Below are positions 26,585 to 38,300 of a stretch of DNA of 64,000 nt, in pieces. The stretch is from a virus. The notes under the pieces are model-generated. The model saw nothing but the letters and a program-made list of their open reading frames with translations. It did no database searches and was not told the DNA's origin. The DNA lies in IMG/VR virus record IMGVR_UViG_3300020456_000177, positions 1 to 64,000 of that record. The stretch is one strand, 5' to 3'. Numbering within the stretch: position 1 is the stretch's first letter; each line of letters begins with the position of its first letter. The translations under genes and the position numbers were made by a program.

Positions 26585-27426
26585 TATCCAATTAAATCAA
26601 GGGGTGGAATTTCATATTCGAGCATCATCTTCTCTTTGATTACTTCGAGTTCTTTCTCAGCATCTTCATAAATCTCTCTACCATTTAGTTCAATACCACC
26701 AGGCAACTTTGCACCTTTGAACTTAATGAGGTTCTGTCCCCACTGTTTCTTGAGTAATGCAGTCAAATATAGTTTTACAAAACTATCATTGTACACATTG
26801 CTAAAGTCATTTGGATCCATGATCCTATAGCAATCTAAAACAATATAATCACCTGCTACAGCACTTCCCCAATCAATGTCCATGTATAGTCTATTCTGTC
26901 TTTTATTGAATCGTAATTGCTTATCTGTGGTCAATAAGAAACCAATATCTTCCAGATAACTCTTTGTCATTGCATATGACAGCAGTCCGTCATATCCTAA
27001 ATTGAAAGCAATATCATTTAAGAATAATTGATATTTTACACTAAACATTCCGTTGCTGACATTTGCAGAATCAAACTTGTACAACTTTTCAATACCGATT
27101 ACAGAATCTGGCAACTGAAGAAAGTTTGAGTTTTCATACCAGTCAAAATTTACTGTAGCACCAGCAATGGTTGTTGATGTTGTGGTGGTTGTAATACCAG
27201 CACCACCTTCTCCACCTGCTCTGCCACGAGAAACATCATCTGCTGTGAGTTGATATTTTAAAAACGTTCTTGCTACTCCATCAAAATGCCTTTCATGAAA
27301 TAGTTGAAAAGCATCATCTACGGCATCATCAATTTGCTCATCGGCAACATTGATTTCCAAAACAGGAGCACCTAATTTTCTCAGACAGTAATCAATCAGT
27401 CCCTGTCTTGTGCTTGGCTGTGCCAT
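26584..27426 (-). CDS. 13: Neck protein gp13
   Basis: A 280-aa homologue of T4 gp13 (309 aa), the portal-proximal neck dodecamer. The N-terminus is diagnostic: LIDYCLRKLGAPVLEINVADEQIDDAVDDA. VNFDWYE, then IGIEKLYKFD and YDGLLSYAMTKSYLED follow. It overlaps gp14 and the fibre gene by one base on each side. Confidence 0.95.
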   Translation of the reverse strand: MAQPSTRQGLIDYCLRKLGAPVLEINVADEQIDDAVDDAFQLFHERHFDGVARTFLKYQLTADDVSRGRAGGEGGAGITTTTTSTTIAGATVNFDWYENSNFLQLPDSVIGIEKLYKFDSANVSNGMFSVKYQLFLNDIAFNLGYDGLLSYAMTKSYLEDIGFLLTTDKQLRFNKRQNRLYMDIDWGSAVAGDYIVLDCYRIMDPNDFSNVYNDSFVKLYLTALLKKQWGQNLIKFKGAKLPGGIELNGREIYEDAEKELEVIKEKMMLEYEIPPLDLIG

Positions 27427-30400
27427 TAGAATGAGCCTCCATCAAATACGTTTGTCCAGACTGGAACACCGGCACTATCGGATGTTACAAAATAATTTGA
27501 AGTGGTAATACCACCAGTTGTGGCAGCACTGCTAACTAAGAGTCCTGTGGTGTCAAAGTATGCAATTCCATTAGGACCATCAAAGTCACCCGCATCATAG
27601 TAAATACCGTCAGAAGCAGATAGGAAACCAACAACATTTGTGTGGGTGTTGATAGCAACATTATTGCCAATCTCTGAGTCTAAGACAAGTGCGCCCGTCT
27701 TACTATTTATTGTGTTATTTGTAGCATCACCCAGTTCGATGTTGGCAATCGTAGCAATACCAGTGATATTGAGATTCCTACCATTTACCTCATCATAGGT
27801 GATGTCACCAGCAACATTTAGATTACCACCAACAAATAGATCACTCAAGAATGTGCCGATGCCAGTTACGGTAGAAGCACCAGATACTTGAATATCAGTG
27901 ATGATACCTGCACCGATGGTTGCAGTTAGAATGTCACCATTCTGAACATCCAATGTAGTGATCGTAGCAGCAGTGCCGACGAGATCATCAATAATAGAAC
28001 CACCAAGAACTTCTAACTTAGCATTGGCATCATCTGTACCAATACCAACATTGTAGGAGTTATTACCAGTGATCCATGCAGTGGATCCAGAACCAATAAC
28101 AAGTTGTCCCCATCCAGTTGTATCTTTGACATCAACTGTACTAAAATTACCAGCAGTAAGAACAACGTTGAAACCACCTGCAGTGATACTATCACCTGCC
28201 TGATTACCAAGCAGAAGGTTTCCACTACCTGTAGTAACTTCATCACCTGCCTCATATCCCAGTGCAATGTTGTAATCACCTGTAGTGGTGGTTTCACCAT
28301 ACAATGCACGATATCCAATACCAATGTTTGCTGCACTATTAGAACCATCTTGATATAGTGCCTCATATCCAATAGCAATATTTTGAGTACCCGCACCATC
28401 GTGCGCATACATTGCTCTATAACCTAAAGCAATATTATTCCCACCTTCACTATCATATCCTGCTTGATATCCAATATAAACACTGTTTATAGTATCAACT
28501 GCTGCATATCCAGCATATGCACCCAAGAATGTAGAGTAATCACCTTCAGCATTATATCCAGCACCATATCCAAGTCCAGTTACGTAATCACACTCATCTG
28601 AATTGAAACCAGCATACGCACCAATAAATGTATTGTAGTTTTGATTATTATTGGTTGAACCACCTGCACTATGTCCAGTAAAGGTGTTGTAACTTCCACT
28701 TTCAAGTTCATCACCAGCAAATGCACCAACTAAGACATTACCACTAGCACTGGTTATTTTATATCCAGCTTGGTAACCCAGAGATAAGTTGTAGCTACCC
28801 GTGAGAGTAGTAAATGCCTGAGCAAATGCACCAACAGCAATGTTACCAAAACCAGTGCTTACCCATCTATTTGCATAGTAACCCATTCCAACATTATAGT
28901 CACCAGTGGTTAAGTACTGCAGAGCATAACTACCAACGGCAGCATTACCAAACGTATTACTGTTTGCTGAACCAAATATGGCAAAGGCACCAACAGCAAC
29001 GTTATGATCACTGCTGACTAGATCATATGCTGCTTTGTATCCAACACCAACGTTGTAATCTGAGTTTGCATCTGATGTTAAACCTGCCTCAAAACCAGCA
29101 TAGAAACTATTTGAGTTACCACTGTAACTTTGGAATCTAAGAGCAGTAGTAATACCAGTTACATCTAAGTTCTCAGTTACATCGATGTTGGGAGTAACAA
29201 TCTTACGATCATATAAATGATGAGATCCTGTTGCCAGTCTTACATCATTTGGAACCATAGTGGATCCAACACCAACTGCATAGTTGGTCATAAATGCATC
29301 AGTAGTTCCAACACCAAAAGTGTTGTGCTTGAACCACATGATTTGCTTATAATTGTCAAGAATGTCAGTGGTTGTAACACCAGCGACTGTCAGGTTGACG
29401 AGAGGTGAACCTTCAGTAGATGCAATTGCAATTCCACCACCATTTGCCGTGGTGTCACTTGAGATGTCATTATTAGCACTATCAGTGGTGATACCCATGA
29501 TAATGTTGTTTGCTTCAACGTTGATGTTTGCCTGGTTAACGTTGGCAAACGTACCAGCAACACTCAGGTTACCAGAAATAACAACGTTGTTATGGAAGAT
29601 TGCCTGAGTATCATATACATCAAACTCATTAATTACAGCTAATTGCGCAATTGTGACAATGCCAGATGCATTGACATTATCGAGTTCTGTATGACCATCT
29701 ACATCAAGATTGACTGGAACATCAAGTCGGTCAATAGTTGCCGCAGTCGCAACCATGTTTGTGATGGTTGAGAATGTGCCAGTCAGTGATGTAACAATAC
29801 CCTGCTGAATAAATGCATCATCTGTAGTTACAGAGTTGAAAGTAGCAATATTAGCACCAACCAAGTTAAAGGTTGAAATTCCACTAATGTTGATATTTCT
29901 ACCACTAACTTCATCATAAACCAGATCACCCGTTACATTCAGATCACCATCAATGTAGACATCATTCTGGAATGTAGCAATACCAGTGATTGTAGAGGCA
30001 CCAGATACATTCAGAGTTCCTGTTGTTGTTCCTCCAGAAACTAATACACCTTCATTGGTGGTTTCAAATTTCTTGGAGTTATCAAAGTAAAGATCTACTG
30101 AACTATTCTTGTTAAATTGTCCATATACTTCATTACCACCAACATCAGTAATCCTTACATCAGCATCTCCCTGAACGAAGAGAGAACCCTGTCCTTCATC
30201 TCTAATGATTGAGTGTACTCCACTATGGAGGAGTTTCAAATCATTAGAATCACCAATGCGGAGTTCATCATTATCACCAAGATGAACATGATTTTGGAAT
30301 GTAGAAATACCAGTTACATTTAACTGACCAGTGGTTGTGGTTCCAGTAACCGATAGATTATCGATGGTTGCTGTTTCACTGTCAAATGTAGTTCCAGTCA

Positions 30401-31526
30401 GAATACCAGAGACAACTGCATTTTCAGCAGTCAGACTGGTTATAACACCTGCTACGATATTTGCTGTCAGAGCATCAATCAGATCAGTATCTAATGTTGT
30501 GATTGTTGCTGCAGTACCAGTAAGTGATGTGACAACACCTGCTACGATATTTGCTGTCAGAGCATCAATCAGATTAGCATCAATCGTAGTAATTGTTGCT
30601 GCTGTGCCAGTAATCGATGTAATAACACCAGCATTGATATATGCTGATGGTGAATGCAGTGTTGTAATGGTGCCAAGACCACTATTGAAGTTGGCAATAG
30701 TACCAACACCACTGATATCTAAATTTCTACCTTTTACTTCATCATATTGAATATCTCCAGTGACGTTCAAGTCACCACTGACATATACATCACCTTGGAA
30801 TGTAGCAATCCCAGTGAATGTGGATGCACCAGATACTTGAATATCAGTTACGATACCACTACCAATCGTAGCAGTTACGATGTCTGCAGCATTGGCATCA
30901 ATCGTTGTGATTGTTGCGGCAGTGCCTACCAAAGATGTGATTACACCTACATTGATGAATGCATTTGTAATGATACCAATCTGCGATCTAAGATTAGTAA
31001 TTGCAAAATTAGTTGCAAGACCAACACTGATATATGCAGTCGGAGCAACAAAGTTAGATCCAACAGATACAGATCCATTGACTGTTGCTGTTCCAGATAC
31101 CTGAATATCGGTGAATGTAGAGATGCCAACGAAACTAACGGCACCACCAACAACTACATCACCCTCAACTTCCAGATCATTTCTGAATGTTGACAGACCA
31201 GTAACATCTATACCATCACTGACACGAATTCTATCAATGACTCCTTGGTCATTTGTAGACAGAACTTTCCTAGGAATTAAGACACCTTCTTCCGTCAAGT
31301 CGGAAGGAAGTCTCTCCATGTAGTATTGACCACCTACAGGAGAAGGTAAGGAACTTACACCTGCAGGTCCGTCACCAATATAAAGCTTTCTAAATGTACC
31401 ACCGGCACCAATATTATTAGTGTCGTATACGTATACAAATTCACCATGGGATACACCACTTCCTACTGGTGCAACCTGTGGTAAACCTGTACCAAACGTT
31501 CTTTTTATCCTAATCTGAGATGGCAT
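27426..31526 (-). CDS. Long fibre protein with YadA-like head repeats
   Basis: A 1366-aa virion fibre. Residues 1-80 form a phage-fibre N-terminal unit (IRIKRTFGTGLPQVAPVGSG, GEFVYVYDT, KLYIGDGPAG). Residues about 95-800 are repeats of the type TGTAATITTIDA...GVVTSL and VSGASTFTGIATFQ. Residues about 810-1145 hold some 18 tandem 16-20-residue repeats such as YNVGVGYKAAYDL and GNIAVGAFAQA, like the left-handed beta-roll head of YadA adhesins. It ends in WTNVFDGGSF. It stands between gp13 and the baseplate genes, where T4 has the wac whisker. A whisker or host-binding tail fibre is likely. Confidence 0.8.
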   Translation of the reverse strand: MPSQIRIKRTFGTGLPQVAPVGSGVSHGEFVYVYDTNNIGAGGTFRKLYIGDGPAGVSSLPSPVGGQYYMERLPSDLTEEGVLIPRKVLSTNDQGVIDRIRVSDGIDVTGLSTFRNDLEVEGDVVVGGAVSFVGISTFTDIQVSGTATVNGSVSVGSNFVAPTAYISVGLATNFAITNLRSQIGIITNAFINVGVITSLVGTAATITTIDANAADIVTATIGSGIVTDIQVSGASTFTGIATFQGDVYVSGDLNVTGDIQYDEVKGRNLDISGVGTIANFNSGLGTITTLHSPSAYINAGVITSITGTAATITTIDANLIDALTANIVAGVVTSLTGTAATITTLDTDLIDALTANIVAGVITSLTAENAVVSGILTGTTFDSETATIDNLSVTGTTTTGQLNVTGISTFQNHVHLGDNDELRIGDSNDLKLLHSGVHSIIRDEGQGSLFVQGDADVRITDVGGNEVYGQFNKNSSVDLYFDNSKKFETTNEGVLVSGGTTTGTLNVSGASTITGIATFQNDVYIDGDLNVTGDLVYDEVSGRNINISGISTFNLVGANIATFNSVTTDDAFIQQGIVTSLTGTFSTITNMVATAATIDRLDVPVNLDVDGHTELDNVNASGIVTIAQLAVINEFDVYDTQAIFHNNVVISGNLSVAGTFANVNQANINVEANNIIMGITTDSANNDISSDTTANGGGIAIASTEGSPLVNLTVAGVTTTDILDNYKQIMWFKHNTFGVGTTDAFMTNYAVGVGSTMVPNDVRLATGSHHLYDRKIVTPNIDVTENLDVTGITTALRFQSYSGNSNSFYAGFEAGLTSDANSDYNVGVGYKAAYDLVSSDHNVAVGAFAIFGSANSNTFGNAAVGSYALQYLTTGDYNVGMGYYANRWVSTGFGNIAVGAFAQAFTTLTGSYNLSLGYQAGYKITSASGNVLVGAFAGDELESGSYNTFTGHSAGGSTNNNQNYNTFIGAYAGFNSDECDYVTGLGYGAGYNAEGDYSTFLGAYAGYAAVDTINSVYIGYQAGYDSEGGNNIALGYRAMYAHDGAGTQNIAIGYEALYQDGSNSAANIGIGYRALYGETTTTGDYNIALGYEAGDEVTTGSGNLLLGNQAGDSITAGGFNVVLTAGNFSTVDVKDTTGWGQLVIGSGSTAWITGNNSYNVGIGTDDANAKLEVLGGSIIDDLVGTAATITTLDVQNGDILTATIGAGIITDIQVSGASTVTGIGTFLSDLFVGGNLNVAGDITYDEVNGRNLNITGIATIANIELGDATNNTINSKTGALVLDSEIGNNVAINTHTNVVGFLSASDGIYYDAGDFDGPNGIAYFDTTGLLVSSAATTGGITTSNYFVTSDSAGVPVWTNVFDGGSF
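30444..30574 (-). repeat. 41-nt exact direct repeat inside the fibre gene
   Basis: The same 41 bases occur at 30444-30484 and 30534-30574, a period of exactly 90 nt (30 residues). They encode the repeat DALTANIVAGV. The near-identity at DNA level points to a recent in-frame duplication. Confidence 0.85.
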
Positions 31527-31741
31527 TAGAATACACCTCCGTCTACATCAGCAGCAACTGTTGATGTATTCACCCATCTCTGAGTTGCAGCATCATAGTT
31601 TAAAACTTGATCATCTGCCAATGAGTTGATAACAACATCAGAAAGTGTAGCAAGGGAACCTCCTCCACCACCACTTATTGCACCTGTTGTTAATACCTTG
31701 ACTGCATTTTGTTGGCCTACACGTACCTTTATGTTTGCCAT
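31526..31741 (-). CDS. Small fibre-associated protein
   Basis: A 71-aa protein: a short beta N-terminus (MANIKVRVGQQNAVKV), a Gly-rich stretch (GGGGGS), then LATLSDVVINSLADDQVLNYDAATQRWVN, a motif common at joints of phage fibres. It ends in VDGGVF, close to the FDGGSF end of the fibre encoded next. It overlaps the fibre start by one base. Probably a fibre connector or tip. Confidence 0.65.
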   Translation of the reverse strand: MANIKVRVGQQNAVKVLTTGAISGGGGGSLATLSDVVINSLADDQVLNYDAATQRWVNTSTVAADVDGGVF

Positions 31742-32079
31742 TACCTAGTTACTCCTCCTCTAACAAGGACCGTTCCCTCCACTGCTCTCGTTTTAGTTCC
31801 TGCGTTTTCGATCACCAAGTCATATACGTATCTACCTGGTTTGAGAGTAGATGTCAATGAGGATCCCATCGAGACAGTGATAATACCATCTGTCAATGTT
31901 GTAGAAGTAGTAAAGAAAGGAGTACTGGTAGTTGCAAGAAAATGTTTTCTTATTTGCGCACTATGTCCATAACCCGTCAAGTCCAAAGCAGCATCAGAGT
32001 TTGTGTCAGCTAATGTGAATGCCTGCTCAAAATTCACGCCTTGCTGTATCGATAAGTTTGTAACGTATACTGCCGACAT
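31741..32079 (-). CDS. Beta-sandwich virion protein
   Basis: A 112-aa protein with alternating strands: NLSIQQGVNFEQAFTL, then LDLTGYGHSAQIRKHF, then LKPGRYVYDLVIENAG and a final EGTVLVRGGVTR. This is the layout of BppU-N-like domains found in phage baseplate and fibre proteins. A late promoter (32103-32110) lies 24 bp upstream, and it begins the operon that runs through the fibre into gp13-gp16. Confidence 0.65.
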   Translation of the reverse strand: MSAVYVTNLSIQQGVNFEQAFTLADTNSDAALDLTGYGHSAQIRKHFLATTSTPFFTTSTTLTDGIITVSMGSSLTSTLKPGRYVYDLVIENAGTKTRAVEGTVLVRGGVTR

Positions 32080-32102
32080 TTACCTATAAGCACCCTATGT
32101 GG

Positions 32103-32110
32103 TATTTATC
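32103..32110 (-). promoter_or_regulatory. Late promoter for the fibre/neck operon
   Basis: Minus-strand GATAAATA, 24 bp before the ATG at 32079. It overlaps the end of the 71-aa coiled-coil gene. Confidence 0.7.
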
Positions 32111-32321
32111 TCGAAAGTAAGTCTTGTACTAATTCTTTCAGTTCTGTCAGTTCTTTTTGGAGAGAATCAACTTGAGTCTCTAAATTCTCATTATGTGTTT
32201 TCTGTTTCATCCTAATAGATTTCTGACGGAGGTACTCTTTGTACCCCCGTTCATCAGTATTCACGATCGCATTGGTCTTAGGATCTCTATAGAGATTCTG
32301 AAACCCTTCTACTTTTATCAT
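32106..32321 (-). CDS. Small coiled-coil protein
   Basis: A 71-aa protein: N-terminal FQNLYRDPKTNAIVNTD (a short structured element), a basic helix and a C-terminal heptad coiled coil LETQVDSLQKELTELKELV. I believe it recurs beside the baseplate giant in marine T4-like phages. A trimerisation or assembly role is plausible. The ATG overlaps the stop of the 2340-aa protein (ATGA). Confidence 0.65.
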   Translation of the reverse strand: MIKVEGFQNLYRDPKTNAIVNTDERGYKEYLRQKSIRMKQKTHNENLETQVDSLQKELTELKELVQDLLSR

Positions 32322-35300
32322 GCAAATGCCAGTGTTCTAATATCTTGGAATGTTGGGATATCGGACTGGTTTGTTGTAGTGGCAACAACCTTAATAACAT
32401 ATCCAGTGAACTGTTCCAGGTTATCAGCAGTGAACTGATATTCGAGATAGTCCTCAGTTGTGAGACTTGGTGGAACAAGAATATCGGAATGACCATTATT
32501 CTTTGTAGGATCAATTACTTCATCACCGAATCCATCACCATCATTGTCTCTCAGATTTTCATATCCAGGGAACATCGAGTAGGACTGATCAATCTCACTA
32601 GAATCTGCTCTAATCAACTTATAGAGAACTCTGAAGTCAGAAGCAGCTGGTCTTACGGCAGTGAGAAGAACTCTCAATGCAGTTGCAGGTTGACGTAGAT
32701 TTACTCTCTCGGAGATGTAGATTGCAGAATGTGGATCATCTTCATTGGACTTGACTCTAGCATCATTTGGATAATCCATCGTTGGATTGTCAATTCTGTT
32801 GGAATACAGTTCCAGTTGTGTTGTATCCAGGTGAATGATTGGTGACAAATATTCAGTATTGCTGCTGAATTCTACACCCATGGTGAAGGACTTATTACGT
32901 GGCAGACTGGTGGTTCTGGCATCTTCATTTACCTTAGATGCGATCAGTCTTGGTGTTCTCAGTTCATTGACCGTGTTAATACCAATTGCCTCATATCCTT
33001 GATCAAGGAAGGAGACTTCAGTGCCATTTACACTTGTACCAGATACAGTTCTGATTGTAGCAGTTGCACTTGTTTCTCCAGGAGTAACCAGACTGAAGTT
33101 TGGTGCAATGTAGTTGAACTGAACATTCTGAGATGCTTCAATTTGTGCTCCACCAACCAGAGCATTTGTGTTGAACGAAAGTTGTGGTTCAGCAGATGCA
33201 TTGTCATCTGTGTTTCTATTAGATCTATCAATTTGCAGATAGTATTGATCAATGGTTCTATCAAGTGATCCCATGTCATGAGTCTTGTTGACTCTTCTGA
33301 GAGATACACCGTTCAACTCATACTTCTGTGCTCTATCATTTGTCTGATGAGCAATAGTTAAGGAACTATCAACACCTCTTGCAAGAACACTAATAGAACC
33401 AACACCAACCTGATCGTAGGAAATGATTTCATCATTGACTACCAGATAACCAGTGTTTGCTGCACCAACTGCAAGTCCTTCAAATGTATCCAGACCTGTA
33501 GTGCTGGCAAGAGAGATGATATTATCATCAACACCCAGATTTCCAGAAAGAAGATTGAATGGTGTGTTTGGTTTGATCTTGGCAAGTTCTACCTTGTTAT
33601 TGTCGGCATACATGCCATGATTGTAGTGGTTGACACTAAACCATGTTCCATCATTAATACTACCACCTGTGATAGCACTGGAAGTAACTTCATTGTTAGA
33701 TGCAACTGGAGTCCCACTATCGAAGTAAGAGAGTCCAGCACCAACAGAGAAACCTTCACCCTGAACATTTGTCAGATACAGGGTATCGATACCCCAGAGA
33801 GATTCAACGTTGATAACTGCACCAGATCCAGCATTACCCATGCCAGCGGTAAGAATTCCAACAGTATCACCAGGTACGTATCCAGAACCTGAAGAGGCAA
33901 CGGAAACAGCAGTTACACTGCCACTTGCCTGAGTAACGTTAAGAGTTAGTCCAGTTCCATTTCCAGTGATGTTGTAGGTGCCTACGGGGTTCGATGGTGT
34001 GCCATATGCACTACCACCTGTCATAACACCACATCCACCAGCAGCTGCTGGTCCACCTTGCTGCTCAACGAATCCATATGTATAACCCTTAGAAGCAGAA
34101 GTTACCTTTCTACCAATTGCCAGTGTGGTAATACCTGTGTGACCATTGGCAAATGTTTCAATACCAACAGTGAGTTTCTTGGGATAAGTTTCAATGGGAT
34201 CCTCATCAAGAATTCTTGTACCACTGTTACTTGTATCCAACTTAGGATTATAGAAATAAGCAGTTCCTGCGGTAGAAGAGAAGGATGCACGATATAACTT
34301 GAATGTCATATCCTCATATTGAGAAGCATTCCAGATGGATCCATTCTGAGACTTGAACAGAGATCCAAGAGAATACTGAGCACTGTATACAACACCAGTA
34401 GCAGCAGGAAGTTGACTTGCATTGACAGTCTTCTGACCCATTTCTGCAATCCATACTTCATACTGATCGGTGTCAGCAAGAAGAACTAAAGCATACTCTA
34501 GGTTTGGTTCGAGATAGATTGGTGATGGGAACTTAATATTAGTCGCAACGGTTCCGTCTCTGGATGTTGTGATCTCAGATGGTTTAACAAGGACTCTAGC
34601 ATCAGGAGACACAAGAGTAGTTGTTGGAGTACCCAACTCCATGGTGCGAATTTGTACTTCAACAGGAATGTTACCAGGATCTTTGTTGCCGAAGAATACA
34701 TCAACAGATGTGATGAATGCACCTTCATCTTCAACAAGGAAGGACTGTGCCAGAGGATCAACGAAGTTAACTCTTACACTCTGTCTGGTGATAATTCTAC
34801 CATTAGCAGTGTAATTGGTTTCTGCGGTAGAGATTAACTTACTACCTGGCAGAGGTTCTGCATTGGTGGGACTATTAGTGAGTTTGTACTCCTTAGTTCC
34901 TGTGGTAATTCTTACGTCAGGTGCAGGACTTGCATTGGGGTTTCTGATAAAGAAGCATCCCAGCAAATCACCACCATTATCACTGACTAATCTTACGTCA
35001 GATACATCTGCCTGAGCACCACTATTCAGTCCTCTCAGTCTCATTCCAACTTCGACTCTACCCGAATATGCACCTTGTGCTTCAGCAGCCATTGCTCTGG
35101 TATCTACGTTCAGAACAGTAGATGCTACAGAATAGGATGTAGGTAGGGTTGTTGTATTGTCGTATGGGTTGATCGTATAGGAAGTTGTGGGTGTTGCAAA
35201 AGGACCTTCCTTGTGATCTGGTCTTGCAATTCTAAAACTACAAAGATCTGTTCCATCAATAGATCCGACAACAGTTTCTCCAACTTCAAATACACTGGTT

Positions 35301-38300
35301 ACATTCTCAACTTCAAGAAGTTTGGGTACAACGTCAACTTCACCATTTCCATCAAGGAACTGATAGTATCTGGTATATGGTTTCAGACCAACAGAGAAGA
35401 AGTGAACGTTTCTAGATCTCATGAAACGATCAGCAACGTTGCTGACAGTTCTTACGAAACCAAAACCACCTTGTCTACCACCTGCTGCAGCATTAAGTGT
35501 GATGCCACCAGCCCAACGATTAACTACCCAGAAGTCAGACTGTGGATTCAGACTAACACTACCATTGTAGAGAACAACATCAAATGGGTTTACGTTCTCA
35601 ACTTTAGTTGCATGTGGTTGAGAAATATATTGCTTCTCAGTGTAGTCCAAAGTTACTACATTGCCAGTCTTCTTGACATTAGAATCAAGCAGATCATAGT
35701 CAACAGCAAGATCCAACTCATTGTCAGGAACACTAGTCTTAGGTGACAGCAAACCTGTCAGTGTTGTTGCATCACGGAATGGTCTCAGAATACCATCTTC
35801 TGGCAGCATCACAGTTCTGTCATCAATAAAGTCAGTGGTTGCAAAGTTATCAACAAAGAAACCAGACTTAAATCTATTCAGACCAGTAGCATCTTGAACT
35901 TGCAGAGACTGTGTTTCAACTTCCAACAGGTTCAGTGCTGTTACTTCTTCCAGTGCATCAATTCTATCTTCCAAATTACCGATGTCACGCATCGTATATC
36001 TTCTATTATCAACACTAGAGATTCTTACGGTCTCTGTGTTATAGAGATATGCAGGCATGCTGATATTAGCAATCAGCATGGAATCACCATCTTTCTCTGG
36101 TGCCTTAGGTGTTCTATCAGGTACACCCTCAACATATACAAACTGACCAGTCTTATTCAAATAAAGTCTGTCAATTCTAGGTGCATAGAATGTATATCCA
36201 ATGATAGAACTTTCATTTGCAGCCAACAGAAGTTTTGGTTGACTTGCGAAAGATCTAGAATTGAAATCAAAGGGAGATCTAGTAGCAGTTCCAGGATCAA
36301 ATGTGGCAACTCTGGGTCTAAAGTCAAGAGTATCAGATGCTCTTACTAAGTTTGGTCCAATGTTTGGAACATCCATACCAAATCTTTCACCATCGTAACT
36401 TCCAACAGTGAAGATATCACCCTCATCATTAGATGGTACGGTGTAGTTGTCATGAATTACAGTGATTCTTCTGCTAGGTTCTGGATATCCATCCTTTCTA
36501 ACCAAACGTGAATAATCATAGTATTGATCTTTCTGTCCCTTATCTAAATTAAATCTATTTGTGATATCACTATATCTTCCTGGTGTGATAGCAGAGATTT
36601 GTGCAAAAACGTTAGACTCTTGGAATCTAACATTTTCCTGTGTTCTGAATCTGTTCTGGTTTAGATAAACAAAGGTAATCTGGTTAGCTGCTTTAGTAAC
36701 AACCTTAGCAATTGTGCCAGAATCATTTCCAATCAGATTCTCACCAAGAATAACACTATCATTAATATCTGCGTTAGTGAAGAATGTAGCAGTGTCAAGG
36801 GTTACTGCATTCTCATCAATTGACTGATAGACAGCAAATACATTGGCAACATCAGGAACATTCAAACAGATCTCCTTGTCCTGAACTCTCAGACCAAAGA
36901 AGTTGCTCTGTGTCAAACCATCATTGATGCTTGTATTGGCATTAGAACCAGAACTGCTGTACTTAGATCTGGTAATTTCAGCAGAGGAAACTCTGTTATA
37001 TACTTTCTGCTTATTCTGAATAGCAGTCTTTCTAATTGTGGCAGTTACTGCAACGTTAGATTGACTATTACGCAATCCACTGATAGTTACAACGTTGGAA
37101 GAAATAGAGACTTGACTTTCTCTCAGTGGTTCAATATTACCATTACTGTATACAACCGAATATCTCTCTTCATCAAATGCTTCAAACAGGACATCAGTGA
37201 GACCAGTAACATCAGAGGCAGAGAGTGTCATGACACCACTACCATTGGTAGTCTTACCAGTGATCTGCACAACTGCTTTCAGATCAGATCCTTCAAAATC
37301 AACTGTGGCAATATTACCATCATCAAGTTGAGCATACAGGTGTCCTTCACCTTCATTCTGAATTCTGCTCTTACCAGTGGTAAATTGAACTTCAATAGTT
37401 CCACTAGGAAGTGTTCCATCACATACACCATTTACACTAGCAACTGCTGCCAGAGTCATGCTGAGACCATCTGCAGCAACGGTAGCAACTCTGTTGAATG
37501 TTGGAACAGTTGAACTCTGCTTCTGATATCTAACAATATCCCCAACCTTAAAGTTGGCAAAGTTGTTACCTGCAGAAGTGGTGGCACCAGTGTTAGAAAT
37601 GGTAAGGGTATCGGCAACACTGAAGTTGACGGGTACTCTGAAATCTAAACTTGTATCTGCTTGGAAGTCAGTATTGAATCCAGCAACCGCACTAGTGTCT
37701 TGGAATACCATTCTGACATCACTAGCACCATACTCCTTGACTGTAGTAACAGTTCTGGGGGTAATAGAAATGCCATTGATAGAGATAGCCTCACCTTGGA
37801 TAAATGATCCTGAGGTCTGTCTCAGATACATCTGACTGCTACCTGTGCCAACAGTAGTAGCATATCCAGTAGCACCACTGCTCAGTCCCTTAATGTAAGA
37901 AGACTCTGGCAGTTCAGCACCACTAAGGTTGGAGTTAACATTCAGTCTGGTGTATGTTTGAACATCGTACAGATAGCAATCAAATGTAGAGGATGCAGTT
38001 ACAATACCAACGGCAGTTTCTGCCTTTACAGCATATACTCTTGCTTCACCGATTTGGTTACCTTGTCCACCTCCACCACCTGCTCTTCTTCTATCAAACA
38101 GTTGAACAGAACTCTTGAACTGAGGAACACCAGTTACATGATTGATTTTGACGAGGTTACCCATCTCAAAATCAACTGCAGAAGTTTTGACTTCTTTAGT
38201 CTCTCTGGGTTTGTTTACGTCAATAATTGTTGTCCCATTCTTCTCTACGTCAAATCCTTTGACATATGCAAGACCAGGACCTACCTTCAGACATGCAAGA

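Noticed and set aside
27704-27711. AATAAATA inside the fibre gene as a late promoter for gp13
   Set aside because: It lies 277 bp before gp13, inside coding sequence, and about 14 chance matches are expected per strand.
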